A stretch of 64,000 nucleotides of DNA. It comes from Megalobrama amblycephala (taxonomy: Eukaryota > Chordata > Actinopteri > Cypriniformes > Xenocyprididae). The notes under the pieces were generated by a model. The model had not been told where the DNA came from. It did not search any database and saw nothing but the letters and a program-made list of their open reading frames with translations. The stretch spans positions 33,793,396-33,857,395 of the forward strand of contig NC_063054.1 of assembly GCF_018812025.1 (NCBI RefSeq), given 5' to 3'. The number at the start of each line of letters is the position of its first letter. The stretch's first letter is position 1. The translations under genes were made by a program, and so were the position numbers. Positions 13,879 to 29,509 of the stretch are shown piece after piece.

Positions 13879-15540
13879 AAAGAGACACATTTATTTAAAT
13901 AGTAAAATGCCCTGCATTTAAATAAAAGGTCAAACTGACAGAATGTAGCTATTAAAAACAACCATTAACTTTAAATTACACACAGAGAAGAACAGTTTAT
14001 CGATTAGTTGGTTTAACTTCATTGTGGTTTTTCCTCTTTGTCACAGACAAGTTCATGTGTATGTGTATTCATGTGTGCGGTTATACGTCTCAGTTCATTT
14101 GTGTCTCCAGGCTATTTATATGCCTCTGTATTGTGTGTGCATGTTTAAATTGTTTCTGTGCATACAAAAGTGTGCGTGTGTGTGTTTCTGTATCTGCATC
14201 ACTTGGCTGCCGCACATAAAACACAACCAGGATGCATAATCGGTCACACATTTGGAAACATTTAAAGGGGCGCGAAACAGCATCGTAGCGAGAGAGACAG
14301 ACGTCTGCGCTGTTGTGGGCTCCTGGTATCTTCAGCATTATAAACTCAGGCAAAAACTGTCCATCTGCCCTTCTGTCCTTAACATATTCTTTATTTCCCT
14401 CCAAAAATCAGAAACCACTAATGGTCTGTAGCTATAACGCTAGTGCCAAGGGGTGAAAGGAACAAAAAGAAACGGCCTCGCCTCCCTGGCGCAGAGCTGT
14501 TTTCATAAATCACAAGGCGTCTTTCTTGTCACCATGTCTGCGCCTGTGGGCCGACTGGGTGGCATGGTTAAATGTGGGCGATTTGCGGAGGCACGGCTTG
14601 TCGCTAATGCTAGCAGTGTCTCCTTTCCTCTCTACACCCCAACCCCTTTTTCTTTTATATTCAAAATCTTTGGTTTGAACAGCTGACGATAATGGTTCTC
14701 TCGCCCCGGGCTACACGGAGAGCCTGTGCTCTGAATAAAAGGCCATATGATAAAAGCAAAAAAAGTTATTTACATACATTCTCTGGTGCTAGTCACCAAA
14801 AATCCATAGACGAGATGGCGCTGGTCTTGAAAACAGATGCTATGCCTGTAAAGCTAATGATTTATTTGGTTTCAGGTGAACCAAACAATTATGGGTAGTT
14901 TACAAGTTTAAGTCACGTCTACATGAGGTATGATGTCACCATACAACACAGTGCAGTAGTTTTTACCCTTTTATTACCCTTTATAAAAACTAAGCCTCTA
15001 ACTTTCTAAATTTGACAGTATATGAACACGTTTGCTTCGAGATCGATTTCATGCATTAGTATTTTCTGAAATGAACCAGACCTCAATTCATAATGTAACT
15101 ACTTTTGTTATCATTAACTAAAACTATTAAAACATTTTCTTAATTGAAACAAAGCTGAAATAAAATAAAATCTAAATATTAGATAAAAAACTTAAACTAA
15201 ACAAAAAATTTAAATGCTGCCTTTCTAACTGTCTAATAAGTTTAAGATGAAGTAGTACAATTACTAACTGAAATAAAACTAAAATGAAAACTTTTTTAAT
15301 GTAAAAAAAAAAAAATGTTGTAAGAAAAAAAAAAATCTAATCAAATATTAAATATAAAAATAAAAGCTCAATTAATAATAAAAACTGCAACAGTATATAA
15401 ATAATACTAAAATAACACTGAATGCAACATTTTTTTTTTGCATTGTGCATGTGTCAAGGGCTGCTATAGCAGATGTTAGCATAATCTGTTTTCATTTACA
15501 GATTTTGACTTTTAGGTAATGTCATGCAGCAGTTTTTTTT

Positions 15541-15566
15541 CAAAAAAAAAAAAAAAAAAAAAAAAA
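15541..15566. repeat. poly-A tract
   Basis: About 26 consecutive A. It may be a retroelement tail or slippage product; no element was identified next to it. Confidence 0.9.
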
Positions 15567-16524
15567 TGTGTGTAGGGAGACTGGAGACAATACATAAGAC
15601 ACTGGTAGACTGACTTCTCTTTAAATTAATGGCAGTTTTCCAGAAACCTGTCTGAAAACAGTTATTACTTTTGCAATTCTGCTTGCCGACACAAAAATTA
15701 CACACTTTACCTTTAAAATGCTTATAGCTAACGATCTGAATAATAAATCCGATGGGACTCATGTCCATGGATGAGCTAATGTATTTAAGTTTTATTAACG
15801 TCACTGAAGCAGGGCGGGTCCGAGAGCCGCGGGAGCGGATTGAGGCTGATGGAGCGAATGCTAACGTAAGACACATACCTGCGCGACACACCGGTCTCGA
15901 GTCTCATGAAGGAGCTCTGGAGCTTTTATAATGCTTATATGCCGCAATCAGCCGCTGCCACTCCTTTTGTTTTATGTTTATTTTACGACTAAAGTTACCT
16001 TTAACATTTGCCAGTTTCCTCCTCCTCCTTCCCTGAACTTGAACTTTGTCACAATTACGTTTGATCACTTAAAATCACATTATTTTATTTAATTCTAATG
16101 AAATAGCCGCAAAGTGCTGAATTACTACTCGTACATGTCACTTTATTTGACTGTATTAAAACTTATTTGACTTTACTTGGTCAAAACAATCATACTAAAA
16201 ATACATTTGAGTGTGTTGAAAGTTATGTTATTACTCTACTTGTTGCACATTGCAGTAAGCTAGATTGATATTAAAATATATTAATAAAAGCTGGATGACT
16301 TGTGTTGCTAAATGGCATGCAATTATTTTTTAAAATATTTTGTATGGAGGCGAAAATGCTGTATTACTGTTACTATAAACAAAGCTCTTTCAGATTTTGC
16401 TGTGTTAGCCACTTGACAAAATATTGTTGTCCCTGGTGCAATATACAAACATTGTGGTGAATTGCATTACTTGCGGTAAATCAAGAAAACGAGATTCAAA
16501 CAATTAACACTTACAGTGTTGAGC

Positions 16525-16806
16525 GGTGTTGCCAAGTCCGCGGTTTTCCCGCGGAATTGGGCTACTTTATCATTGTTGCCGTGGGTTGTTTTTCATGTCC
16601 GTGGGTTGAAGTAACCCCAACTAATATGATATTTAGACCCTGGAATGCGAATTTTACCAGGGGAGCCCCGCCAAAAATGTGGATTTTACCCCCAGAATGC
16701 GATTTTTACTGGGGGACCCCCCCCCCCCGAAACGTGATTGGGGCTAGTTTTTGCAAGATTTGAGTAGCAATTGGGAGGGTCTGTTGTGAAAACCTGGCAA
16801 CCCTAG
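16525..16806. repeat. CCGCGGTTTTCCCGCGGAATTG interspersed repeat
   Basis: Begins GGTGTTGCCAAGTCCGCGG and ends AAAACCTGGCAACCCTAGTG, so the ends are partly inverted (GTTGCC / GGCAAC). A C-run at 16719-16728 and the GC-rich internal motifs differ from the AT-rich surroundings. Confidence 0.6.
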
Positions 16807-17242
16807 TGCTGTGCAATATAACAATGTCGATAAAAAGGTCTCCAAACAGTTGCTCACCTGTCTAATAAAGCACATAATATATTAAAGCGTCTTTGGGTGT
16901 TTCCATGGTTTGTACGGAAGTAAAACCGGAAATTTCTCTGGATTAAAACATTGGTGGAAACTTTTGGGATAATGTAAGTACATAAGTCAACAAAATATAT
17001 AACATTGTTCTAGTGTTTTTGGATATTTTAATCCAAAAATCATACATATTGTGCCTTTAATGGCGCATATATGGAGGTAACTCTATCGCTCCCTTGAATA
17101 CAAAAGTATATTACCGCCACTGCAACACAAACACACACTTGCAGTGTTAAAAGACTAATACTCCTGAAGTGTTTTCTATCTCACAAAAGACATCAACAAT
17201 GAATATTTGCACTATTACTCTTACAGTCAAGTGGTGGGAAAC

Positions 17243-17275
17243 ATCAAAGAGCCGTGTCCTTATCTGACATCAAAG
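17243..17275 (+). promoter_or_regulatory. paired TCF/LEF-type motifs in intron 6
   Basis: Two ATCAAAG cores at 17243-17249 and 17269-17275, in a repeat-poor stretch (17200-17540). This matches the TCF/LEF consensus core on the other strand (CTTTGAT). Confidence 0.25.
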
Positions 17276-18439
17276 CTATTATTAACAAAAGCTCACATGC
17301 GCCAATATCACATGAAAGGAAGATATGCGTAAATTAATTAAACACGACAGGCAGGTGGCAGGCATCCAGAACCTGCCAGCCAGCGCTCAGGTGAGGGAGA
17401 TTCTTGTTTAATCACTTTAAGCCTATCCAGGTTCTCAGGAATGGGCGAGGGTGTAGTATGGCGGTAAATGACAGAGGATGAAAACACTTACCTGGCACTG
17501 ACTCAAACAGGTGTTTGGAAATGGAAACTTGTCTGTCTACATTTATTCTTTAAAGGGTATATAGGTGTGTTGTAGGGCACACAAGGACAAATGATCTTAT
17601 GGGGTGCAACTCGGGCACCGAGTGGCCTTCCATTCCCCAAAGGTTCTCTGGGAAGCGTAACGCTATAAAGCGGCTTTATTTGCCCACCACTGGCCTGTTA
17701 TTATGTCTTGGTCTGTTATTAACGATATACTACGCAGGATCAAAGCCATGGAAAGAGGAGCAAAGGAAACCTTTTTTCCTTTCCCCGAGTTTTAAAAATA
17801 CACTCATGGCGCAGTCCAATTTTAAAACCGGCTCCGTTTACAAATCTACAGGACCATTACCTAATAAAATTCGAGCGAATTTGAGATTGTGTTTCTAACG
17901 AATTATGACTCTGAAATTTAAAGCTATGATTTGTTTAATATGATTGACAGACCATTACAGAAAAATGATAATTTCAGAAAATAGCCCTCTCAAAATGAAG
18001 CCACACTTATTGATTTTTTTTTTAGCTTCATGTGTGTTTCTCATTAATCTTAATAAACTTTCATCCAACACATTTAGGAGCGAATTTACCAAATATTTGC
18101 AACACGTGTGTACATTCCAGTGCAAAAACCTACATCTTTTTCACAAAAAAAAAAAGACAAAAGCACATAAAATTACTTAAAATTGAAATTAAAATACAAA
18201 AACAAAAGTTAGTTCAAAATATTAATAAAAACTATAATAGCAAATAGCACCATGACTGCATTACTGTAATTCTTTGCTTATTCTATGCATATTTTATGCA
18301 AATGAGGCTCAAATGTGGATCATTCACAAAATGTAGAGCCATTTGTCTGATGATAGGTGGTAAATGTAGTTTTTTTAAGAGAGTGAAATTTAAGATTTTT
18401 AAAAATTTCTTATTATAAAATGTGTCATTAAAATGTTTA

Positions 18440-20959
<2,520 letters not shown>

Positions 20960-21133
20960 CTGTTATCTGTGTCTGCCCCTGAGGCGTGAAGGAGTTGGGG
21001 CTGCTAAGCGAGGGCCGTGGAGTTTGCGTTGGCACGGTAACCCGCATGGTGGTCTGCCGGATACGCTCCAGTTCACTGAGACGGTCGGAGAACAGTCCGG
21101 CCTTCGGCGAGTCATCCAACTTTGGCCTGTGCC
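20960..21133 (-). CDS. runx2: runx2 exon 5, nuclear localisation region and start of transactivation domain
   Basis: This 174-nt exon encodes HRPKLDDSPKAGLFSDRLSE, then RIRQTTMRVTVPTQTPRPSL and a tail ending FTPQGQTQIT (P2 residues 179-237). The Arg/Lys-rich stretch PRRHRPKLDD straddles the exon 4/5 junction and corresponds to the nuclear localisation signal of RUNX proteins, usually PRRHRQKLDD. Here the Gln is Pro. The FSDRLS and PRPSL blocks are conserved with human RUNX2. The acceptor is TTGCAG|GG and the donor ACAG|GTATGA. The exon-side intron sequence at 20520-20925 is repeat-derived and comes within about 40 bp of the donor. Confidence 0.97.
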
Positions 21134-22814
21134 CTGCAATCAACATACTGCCATTAATAAAACTGATGACCACATCATAACTTGTACTTACATATTTCTG
21201 ACAAGATACACCATAAGTGTTTCTCGCACTTCTGCTCCTCACAGGCTGCATGTAAAATCGAACCTACATCGTGTAGTCCAATTCACAAACAAATGATTCT
21301 TATGAACGAGTTCTTTTGAATCATTCAAAAAGATTCACAAACTACGGATAAAGATCATTTGAGAAATTAATTAACCGCATTTGCTCTTACCCTAAAAGTA
21401 TTCACAACAATCTTTAATGTCATTGCGTAAGTGTTAAAAGTCTGATATTTAATATTGAATATGTTATTGCTGCTGTGAGGATGTAAGATATGCTGCTGCT
21501 GCATAAATAGACACATAAATCCATAGCAGATCAAGGCAGGTGGAGCTGGGGGAGGTGGAGGGTTTCAGAAGAACTCTAGCTAGTCCTAGTTTACAGCAAA
21601 CAATGAACCAGACTATTTCAATGCTGAGCAAGCAATCTCATTGGCTGCAGGATCAGCAGAGGCCAATCAGCTTGTGCCTTGCGGTAATGATGTGATTGCT
21701 TGCAGACGGCATGTTAAGGACCCAACAGCCTGCGCTCAAAAAAGTTTTTGGTGGGTCTTGATTATATCTCCTAGTAGAAAAACTTAGCCAATCTATGATG
21801 TATATGTATGGCATAGGTTTGACTATGAGACAGGTGTTCCATTTCCCCTCTTTATAAGAGGTTTCATTATGCCCCATGGCATTTGAGCCTTTCAAGCCAC
21901 AATCTACCGTGACTCTGCCATATGGAATCAAACCGAATCTAATTTCATTTTCATAAAAAATCAAATATTACATGTTCCGTGTTCTTAAAATATCATCTAT
22001 TAATCTGTCCCATCAGGGCGGGGATTTGGCTTTGACAATGAAGTGCTATGCTTGGCATATAATAACATTCTGTTGGCACACATTAAACACTCAACCTTCC
22101 CAGACAAGACGAAACCCTTATAATACAAGACCGTATGTGCTTTCTCTGTGTAGGACGCATGATGACACTGGCCAGCACCTTTCTGGAAAGCTATAACAGG
22201 AGCGTTTAAGAGTCTATAGCCTCAAGTCTATTCTCGGCAAATTAGAGGAGGGATAAGACAGCAGCGCGGCCCAATACACAACTAGCCCCTTTTTCCACAT
22301 TAAAATGGCCCAGTGTCTCCCTCAGACTGCAGCAGTTTTTTCTGAGAAGGCCGTAAAGTAAATATCAAACAGGAGAAAGAGAAAAACTCCTGCTGGAGTT
22401 GGCAGCGCTCCAGTTGGCAGCGAAAGAACGAGCTACCTCTATATCTCGACTAACCGACCTGTGCCAGGAGAACAAAGAGAAGCAGCAAACACACTCAGAA
22501 AAGTTTCATAATCAAATCATTGAAGTACTTTAGTATGTGTAGAACATACGAACCAGTATTTAAAGGTGAAGTGTGTTCAGTTTAAATCTTAAAATACTTT
22601 CTCCTATCTTAATATACAAAGACAACTCTAAGTAACTATTTAGGGGGGCAATCTTTCATCTCAGCTAATCTAAAAAAATTGTGCTTAACTGTCAGCACCT
22701 TCAAAAATCTGTGATTATGTTATTTCTCTTCACGTTCACTGTCTGCAGCTAGTTATCTGAAATTATTTCACTCGAAATTCTCAACTTACAATGCAATTTG
22801 GGTGGTGCAGGACT

Positions 22815-23140
22815 ATCTGCACTGCAAAAATATGATTTTTCTAACTCAGTATTTGTGTCTTGATTTCTATTACAAATATCTAAATCTTAAATCAATATAT
22901 ATTTACCTGAGATGAATGACTTAGTTTCCTGAAAAATGTATACAAATTAAACTAATTTATGCTTAAAACATATTCATATTTACAAAATAAATCTGTAAAT
23001 TAAGAAAAATAATCTTGTTTTCCTTTTGAATTAAATTTATTTTTCTTACCCCACTGACAAATGTTTTTACTTGTTTTTTTATGCATAAACTCACTTAATT
23101 CTGATACATTTTTCAAAAAAAAACACAGGACTTTATATCT
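22815..23140. repeat. CACTGCAAAAAT-type interspersed repeat
   Basis: Starts GCACTGCAAAAATATGATTT, with repeated TAAATCTTAAATC and AATAATCTTGTTTTC segments partly inverted about the centre. Abuts the next element directly. Confidence 0.6.
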
Positions 23141-23950
23141 TAAAGTGGACCTATAATGCCCCTTTTACAAGATGTAATATAAGTCTCTGGTGTCCCCAGA
23201 ATGTGTCTGTGAAGTTTCAGCTCAAAAGATCATTTATTATAGCTTGTCAAATTTGCCACTATTTGGGTGTGAAAAAAAAACACGTGTGTAAATGCAAATG
23301 AGCTCTTGACCCCCTTTAACAGCTTTAACAGCTCACGCTTTGGTTGCTCAACAACAACAAAGCTGGAGAATCTCATGCAGCCAAAATGAGGATTGTCAGT
23401 AACAGTGTTCAGACTTACATTGTTCAAACCGGAGTCGACACTGATGGAGAGACTCAGGAAGTTACAACTTTTAGAATGCATCTGGACGTTTCTGAATGTT
23501 TAGTGGATACATTTATGTAGTTGTTGTGGAGTTGATTCAACTCATCGACTAGCATGTGCCGTCATGTTCATCTTTTGTGCAAATCCAGCATTGAATTGAC
23601 CCTCGTTTGTGAAGCAGTCCGGCGTAAAATGACGACAAGGCAACAACACTCTACTACAACAACTCTTCCTCTTCTCTAAAGCAGCCCAACATGGCCTTTG
23701 TTGCATGTTCTCGGGGGCAGGGTTTATGTAAATTTTAGGGTTAGTGATGTCACCAACTCAGGAAGCAGCTCATTGTAGTCCCTACCAGCCATTTGTTGTA
23801 GTCCTTAAACAGAGAATTCTTTAAAAGAAAATATCTCCCTTTTCTTTGAACTTTGAGCGTCGTAACTTTGCAGATGTTGTTTATGCTCAAACAGCAACAT
23901 TACACACTAACTAAAGTTAAAAAAGTGAAATCATAATCAACCACCCCTTT
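23141..23950. mobile_element. palindromic DNA element (CTTAAAG-GGACCTATAATG ends)
   Basis: Left end TTAAAGTGGACCTATAATGC; right end CAACCACCCCTTTAAG. The segment ATAAGTCTCTGGTGTCCCCA is typical of a widely copied fish repeat. No coding capacity. Confidence 0.6.
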
Positions 23951-24827
23951 AAGTCATTTTGCTTCTCAAACAAATGTATCTCGCTCTAAAATACTTTTTT
24001 TGTGCTGGAAAACAAAAAAAAGGTGTTTGGAAAAACCTGTCCGAAAACATTCATTCATTACTTCCATTTGGTTCCCCAAATGGCACAAAAATTGCACACT
24101 TCACCTTTAATATCACGCACGTCTTCTGTAGAATCATGAAATACTATAGAGACACAATAATAAAGTATTTCACCACAATGAAAACATTACAGCTAATGGA
24201 AAAATCATTAGCTTGACTCTGAGTGTAACTTCAGGACATTGCTGCATTGCACTCCGCCTTTGAACTCGCAAGCAATGTGACATATGTAAAAGCTAAAAGC
24301 TAGCATAACTCAACCTCCCAGGAAGTACAGCATTTGAACAAACCATACCTTTTCACACAAAGCCAATTTGTCTACTACAATTTTTTGTGACAAGCTAAAT
24401 CCAGACAGCGATACTGACATAAATCCTGCTAGGGGAAATAAAATGGACAAAGATGTGCTTTGTGCGGCTTTATTTTACAGTGATTCATATAAAACACAAT
24501 GTTCTGTGCTCGGAGAGACAGCGGACTCTAATCACCAATAAATTTGGAGGGTTCAGTGTGCATCCGTACTGAATCTGATCCAGTCTGCAAAAGCCTCCCT
24601 GAAGACTTGCAAGGGGTGATATTTACATTTTTGAGAATCACCGGAGTAGACCACATTCAGGTAATAGGTATGCTAGAGATAAATTTGCAAAACAATGGGA
24701 ATTTTCAGCTAGACATCTGGAATGTTAAGTGGCTTGTTTTTGATTCTGTCCATGGAGAATTTGTAGCCACCTCAGTTTGGATAACGTATCTGGTTACATT
24801 TGCTCGCCCAAGAAGTATCTCTCAGGG

Positions 24828-25230
24828 GTGGGGGCAGCCAAGTGGTTAACAATCTGGGCTGCTAACACAAAGGTTTTAGGTTCAATCCCAACGGTGTGGA
24901 TAAAATACAAAACCAGGAACGAGTGTTAGAGAGATCACAAGAACCTTTGTACTGTTGAGCCTAACAGGTTGCCTCAGGATAGCTGACATTGGAAGTCAGT
25001 TTTGAATGAAGAACATCTGATAAAATATAGTTCATAACTCAATGGTCTCTCCTTCACAATTATGTGAAAAGCTATGATAGTATATCATTTATATTTATTC
25101 TTTTTTTGAGAAAAAATTTTGGCTGGAGTTTTGGACTTGCGGTTAGTGGATGTTGTGTCTGGTTTGCAACATTTCCTGGTCTTGTTTCTTCCTCTTCTTC
25201 CCATCACTTCCTGTCCTCTATTTTACAATC
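24828..25230 (+). mobile_element. tRNA-derived SINE
   Basis: GGGGCAGCCAAGTGGTTAAC resembles a Pol III A box and GGTTCAATCCC a B box, spaced as in a tRNA gene. A tRNA-unrelated body follows, with a pyrimidine-rich CCTGTCCTC end and an A-rich tail. The anticodon arm does not support a functional tRNA. Confidence 0.65.
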
Positions 25231-25520
25231 AATAAAAATGTAAAAAGTACTAAAAGATAATGGCTAGGCATAAAATGACAAGCACTAATGCATGATTTTG
25301 AGACATTAATAGTTACGCATGACAAATTACTTGTGAGTAGGGTTGTCAAACATATCGGTAGTAAAAAAAAGAAAAAAAAAAGTTGATGGTTCCAGCATTT
25401 CTGCAGTGCAGTGTAATACATGGGTATATTCAGTACCTGCTGATAGACGCTGTTTTCGTCCATGTTTGTTTGAGTGCTTTCTGAGCATCAAAGGTTTCTA
25501 TTTACAGTGTGTTTTTACCA

Positions 25521-27251
25521 ACCTGGTCTCATGGAAGTACATACCTGTGGGAACGTTTTCGCGAGTCGCAAAAATACGTACCAATACATACATATCACTG
25601 TAGTTTCCAACAAAAATGAACACTGGAGGCAGTAAAACAGCAAGCGCTTTTAATCGTTTTCATACACAGTTACGATTACAGGGTCAGATTATGAATTAAT
25701 AAAGTATTGTTTTTACGTCTCCTTGCGCAATATTATGTTATGACTTCAAAACGCTTTTCACCAAAGTGCACGATTTGTAAACAAATATATTTTTGGACTT
25801 TGCATCGCTTGACCAGCTCCATATGTTTCGCTTTATTGACATAAGCTTGCTTGGTAGCTTAGCTGATACGGAGTTGGATGTAGGACGAGGAAGCCTTGGG
25901 TATGAATCCGAGGAAAAACGAGTCACGGTAAAAGAGCTCAAAGATGAGAGATCAAAACAAGCTAAAGCGGCATGATTACAGAAGCTTTTTATGTCACATT
26001 TGCTTTTGTTAACACTATCGGGTAGGTTTAGGTGTAGTGTTGGTGGTACGTTATTTTAAAAAATAATGGAGCACTACACTTTTAGCGGCACTCACCGGAC
26101 AAAATTTCAAATCAGAACTGCAGTGATTCGTATAAAAACCAACGTCATAAAAACGTACCATATTCATCTGTTCTGGCAAAAAAAATTAACATGCTTTTAG
26201 TGCCATTCAGTGGACATTTCACAATGAAACTGAAGTGATATGTATGTATTGGTACGTACAGTACAGTCCAAAAGTTTGGAACCACTAAGATTTTTAATGT
26301 TTTTAAAAGAAGTTTCATCTGCTCACCAAGGCTACATTTATTTAATTAAAAATACAGTAAAAAACAGTAATATTGTGAAATATTATTACAATTTAAAATA
26401 ACTGTGTACTATTTAAATATATTTGACAAAGTAATTTATTCCTGTGATGCAAAGCTGAATTTTCAGCATCGTTACTCCAGTCTTCAGTGTCACATGATCC
26501 TTCAGAAATCATTCTAATATGCTGATTTGCTGCTCAATAAACATTTATGATTATTTTCAATGTTGAAAACAGTTGTGTACTTTTTTTTTCAGGATTCCTT
26601 GATGAATAGAAAGTTCAAAAGAACAGCATTTATCTGAAATACAAAGCTTCTGTAGCATTATACACTACCGTTCAAAAGTTTGGGGTCAGTAAGAATTTTT
26701 ATTTTTATTTTTTTGAAAAGAAATGAAAGAAATGAATACTTTTATTCAGCAAGGATGCATTAAATCAATCAAAAGTGGCAGTAAAGACATTTATAATGTT
26801 ACAAAAGATTAGATTTCAGATAAACGCTGTTCTTTTGAACTTTCTATTCATCAAATAATCCTGAAAAAAAATATTGTACACAAATATTTTGTACAATTGT
26901 ACACATTAAATGTTTCTTAAGCAGCAGATCAGCATATTAGAATGATTTCTGAAGGATCATGTGACACTGAAGACTGGAGTAATGATACTGAAAATTCAGC
27001 TTTGCCATCACAGGAATAAATTATTTTGTGAAATATATTCAAATAGAAAACAGTTATTTTAAATTGTAATAATATTTCACAATATTACTGTTTTTTACTG
27101 TATTTTTAATTAAATAAATGTAGCCTTGGTGAGCAGACGAAACTTCTTTTAAAAACATTAAAAATCTTAGTGGTTCCAAACTTTTGGACTGTACTGTATT
27201 TTGCGACTCGCGAAAAAGTTACTACAGGTACGTTTTTCTAATGAGACCAGG
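25521..27251. mobile_element. palindromic DNA element (ACCTGGTCTCAT ends) with internal insertion
   Basis: Left ACCTGGTCTCATGG...CGAGTCGCAAAAATACGTAC is mirrored at the right by TTTTGCGACTCGCGAAAA...CTAATGAGACCAGG. The right arm is broken at 26257 by the element at 26259-27196. Together they give a readable nested structure. Confidence 0.85.
26259..27196. mobile_element. 938-bp palindromic element, TA target duplication
   Basis: Terminal inverted repeats start CAGTACAGTCCAAAAGTTTG and match the right end perfectly for over 40 bp. TA lies on both sides (26257-26258 and 27197-27198). The other arm of the host element shows the unoccupied sequence GGTACGTATTTTTGCG. The interior belongs to the ACTACCG/CAAAAGTTTGG family, with an internal ACACTACCGTTCAAAAG end at about 26663. 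Confidence 0.88.
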
Positions 27252-27369
27252 CTCGCTTTTACAAGAGTTGAGCATTGTAGCCAATCACAATCATATCTGT
27301 TGAGGGTGTGAATGCAATGGCCTATCAGAGGTGCTAGTCAGCAGTGCTAAGATACCGCGTAAAAACGCA

Positions 27370-27560
27370 CAAGATATCTGTGCCAATAGCCTTGTGGGCA
27401 GCACGCCGACATGTAGCGTTGTTGTGCTTCAGGTAACCCGAGTTCAAATCCTAGCTCGTGACCTTTCCCAATCCCATCCCCCTCTCTCTCTCTCTCTCCC
27501 ACCTTGCTTCCTGTCCACTCTATGCTATCCTATCATAATAAAGGGAAAAAATTTAAAAAA
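27370..27560 (+). mobile_element. tRNA-derived SINE
   Basis: GAGTTCAAATCC is a B-box match. A (CT)n-rich CCCCCTCTCTCTC segment, CTTCCTGTCCACTC and an AATAAAGGG-A-rich tail follow. This layout is typical of short cyprinid tRNA SINEs. Confidence 0.65.
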
Positions 27561-28814
27561 TAAAATGCACAAGGGTTTGTTTTGTTCAGCCACACACTCA
27601 CAAATCCTTTTATTATAACCAACAAAGTGTAAACACGATGTAAATAAGAGATTCATTGTATAGTTAGGACAGCTTTTTTATTATAACGGCAGTTTTCATG
27701 ACAGAATGACAGCCTTAGTGATTATAAAGGGAGGCTCTCTCATCTGAATACAAATTTACTTTTTAATGCTGCTAAGTACAATGCAAGTGTCTGGATTGAC
27801 AACCATATTTAAATCTGTGATTGAATCAGAAACTGCGATGATTAACAGCGATAAGCAACAAATGAGACAAAACGGGATATATTAAAGTTCTTAATTAAAC
27901 AGTTTTTGCTCTGGTATCGAAATTGGTACAGAGAACTGCAAAATTTTATTGGTATTGGTACCGACTACTGAAATTTTTGTACCGTGACAACACTACTTGT
28001 GAGTGTGTTTATTAAATCAATGGTATAATAATTATCCAGGAAAAGCAATGCAGAATACAAACTAAGAGATATTAATTGATATGTGTGTATTCTTGTGGTT
28101 TTGTTGCTGTTGATTTTCATATCTACTTTTTTGGTGCATATTTCAAAATTTTATTGAGAACTTATCCCTGCTGAAATTTGGAAATATCTTAGTGACATAA
28201 AGTAAAGGAATGAGCACAAGGACATCATCTGTATGAGGAGATGTATTTAAGAGAGCCAGGAAACCAGATGAAATCACTGCTGGAGGGAAAGTCCCAAAAA
28301 TTCCTGTCATCCCCCAGCCAGAGGAGTGAGATTTTCGATAGCTAGCACTTCCCTGTCCAATCACAGAGCGGAAGCGCTAACACATTCATTCCAGATGTTT
28401 AAATGGCCCTGTGGGATGTGGCCCAGTCTCCAGCTGACACAGATCTTATCTCAGGTTGAGAATCACAGAGCAAAGAGAATCATAATGGAGTAATTCCTGT
28501 TTTCAGGCTTCCTTTGATGACAGGGGAGTCTGTATGGCCATATCAACTGATCCAAGAACAATGGATGAAAAAAATGAAATGAGTGTGAAATATATGATCC
28601 GAGGGTTTTTGGACTATTCGAAGAACAGCATGAAAGGCTGTTTGGACAAGGAAATCTAAACAAACACTGTTGAGCCGATAACGAATTCCGATGGTAATGA
28701 GCAATGGACACAGGAACTGATGAATTTAGGCCACAGTCAGTGTCAATTAAACTGTGACTTGCAGGGAGATGCAATCAAAATGCCAAATGTCTACAAAAAA
28801 AAAACAAAAAAAAA

Positions 28815-28816
<2 letters not shown>

Positions 28817-28850
<34 letters not shown>
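28817..28850. repeat. (AT)n microsatellite
   Basis: Alternating AT run preceded by an A-rich stretch. Confidence 0.9.
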
Positions 28851-28851
<1 letters not shown>

Positions 28852-29509
28852 CATTTATGTAAGATAACAAAATAAAGTAAACTGTTATATATTATACCCA
28901 AAAATTCTTCATACAGTGGACTACCAGTAAAACTGATACAAATTTGGAACCAAAAATTATTCAGACACTTTGACCTGACCATGTTTTGCTTAAGTGTTAT
29001 CTGACATAATTAAGATAATAATTTTTTTTCTGACACAGTTTAACTCTGAGATCTTGTCATATTTTATTACCATTCATTACCCACTTTATGAATGAATGAA
29101 ATGTTCAAGGTGTCTGAATACATTTTGGTTTGACTGTATATATGGTCTGAAAAAAACAATAAAAATCTTCATATCTATGAAATTAATATTGGATTTTATA
29201 TTTTAGAACAGATTTTCCTTATGAAACCTTTGCTGTGGAATCACTTCTTTTTCATGTTTTCTGTGTCAGGTGAAATATTTCAGCATGAAAAACAAGTCAA
29301 AATAGAGAAAATTAGTATTTGAGAGAAGGCTAAAATAACCCAAAACATCTTCACCATCAGTCCTGATTTTTCAGAGTTAGACGCGTTCCTGGGTCAACAT
29401 ATTTTGTTGATCATGCAACAATATTCCTGTCTGAAAATTTAACCATAACCATATCCCTACCCCTAAACCTAACCCTACCCATAAGTTATCCCTAAAATCA
29501 GAGGGAAAT

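Noticed and set aside
17599..17898. 99-residue plus-strand frame with a hydrophobic segment
   Set aside because: No family resemblance, no splice or UTR context, and AT-rich intronic DNA; a chance frame.
24828..24895. Possible tRNA gene
   Set aside because: A/B-box matches belong to a SINE; no full cloverleaf or acceptor stem pairing was found.
29440..29485. CCCTAA-like runs resembling interstitial telomere repeats
   Set aside because: Only a few irregular ACCCTA/CCTAACC units, typical of decayed fish repeats, not a (TTAGGG)n array.
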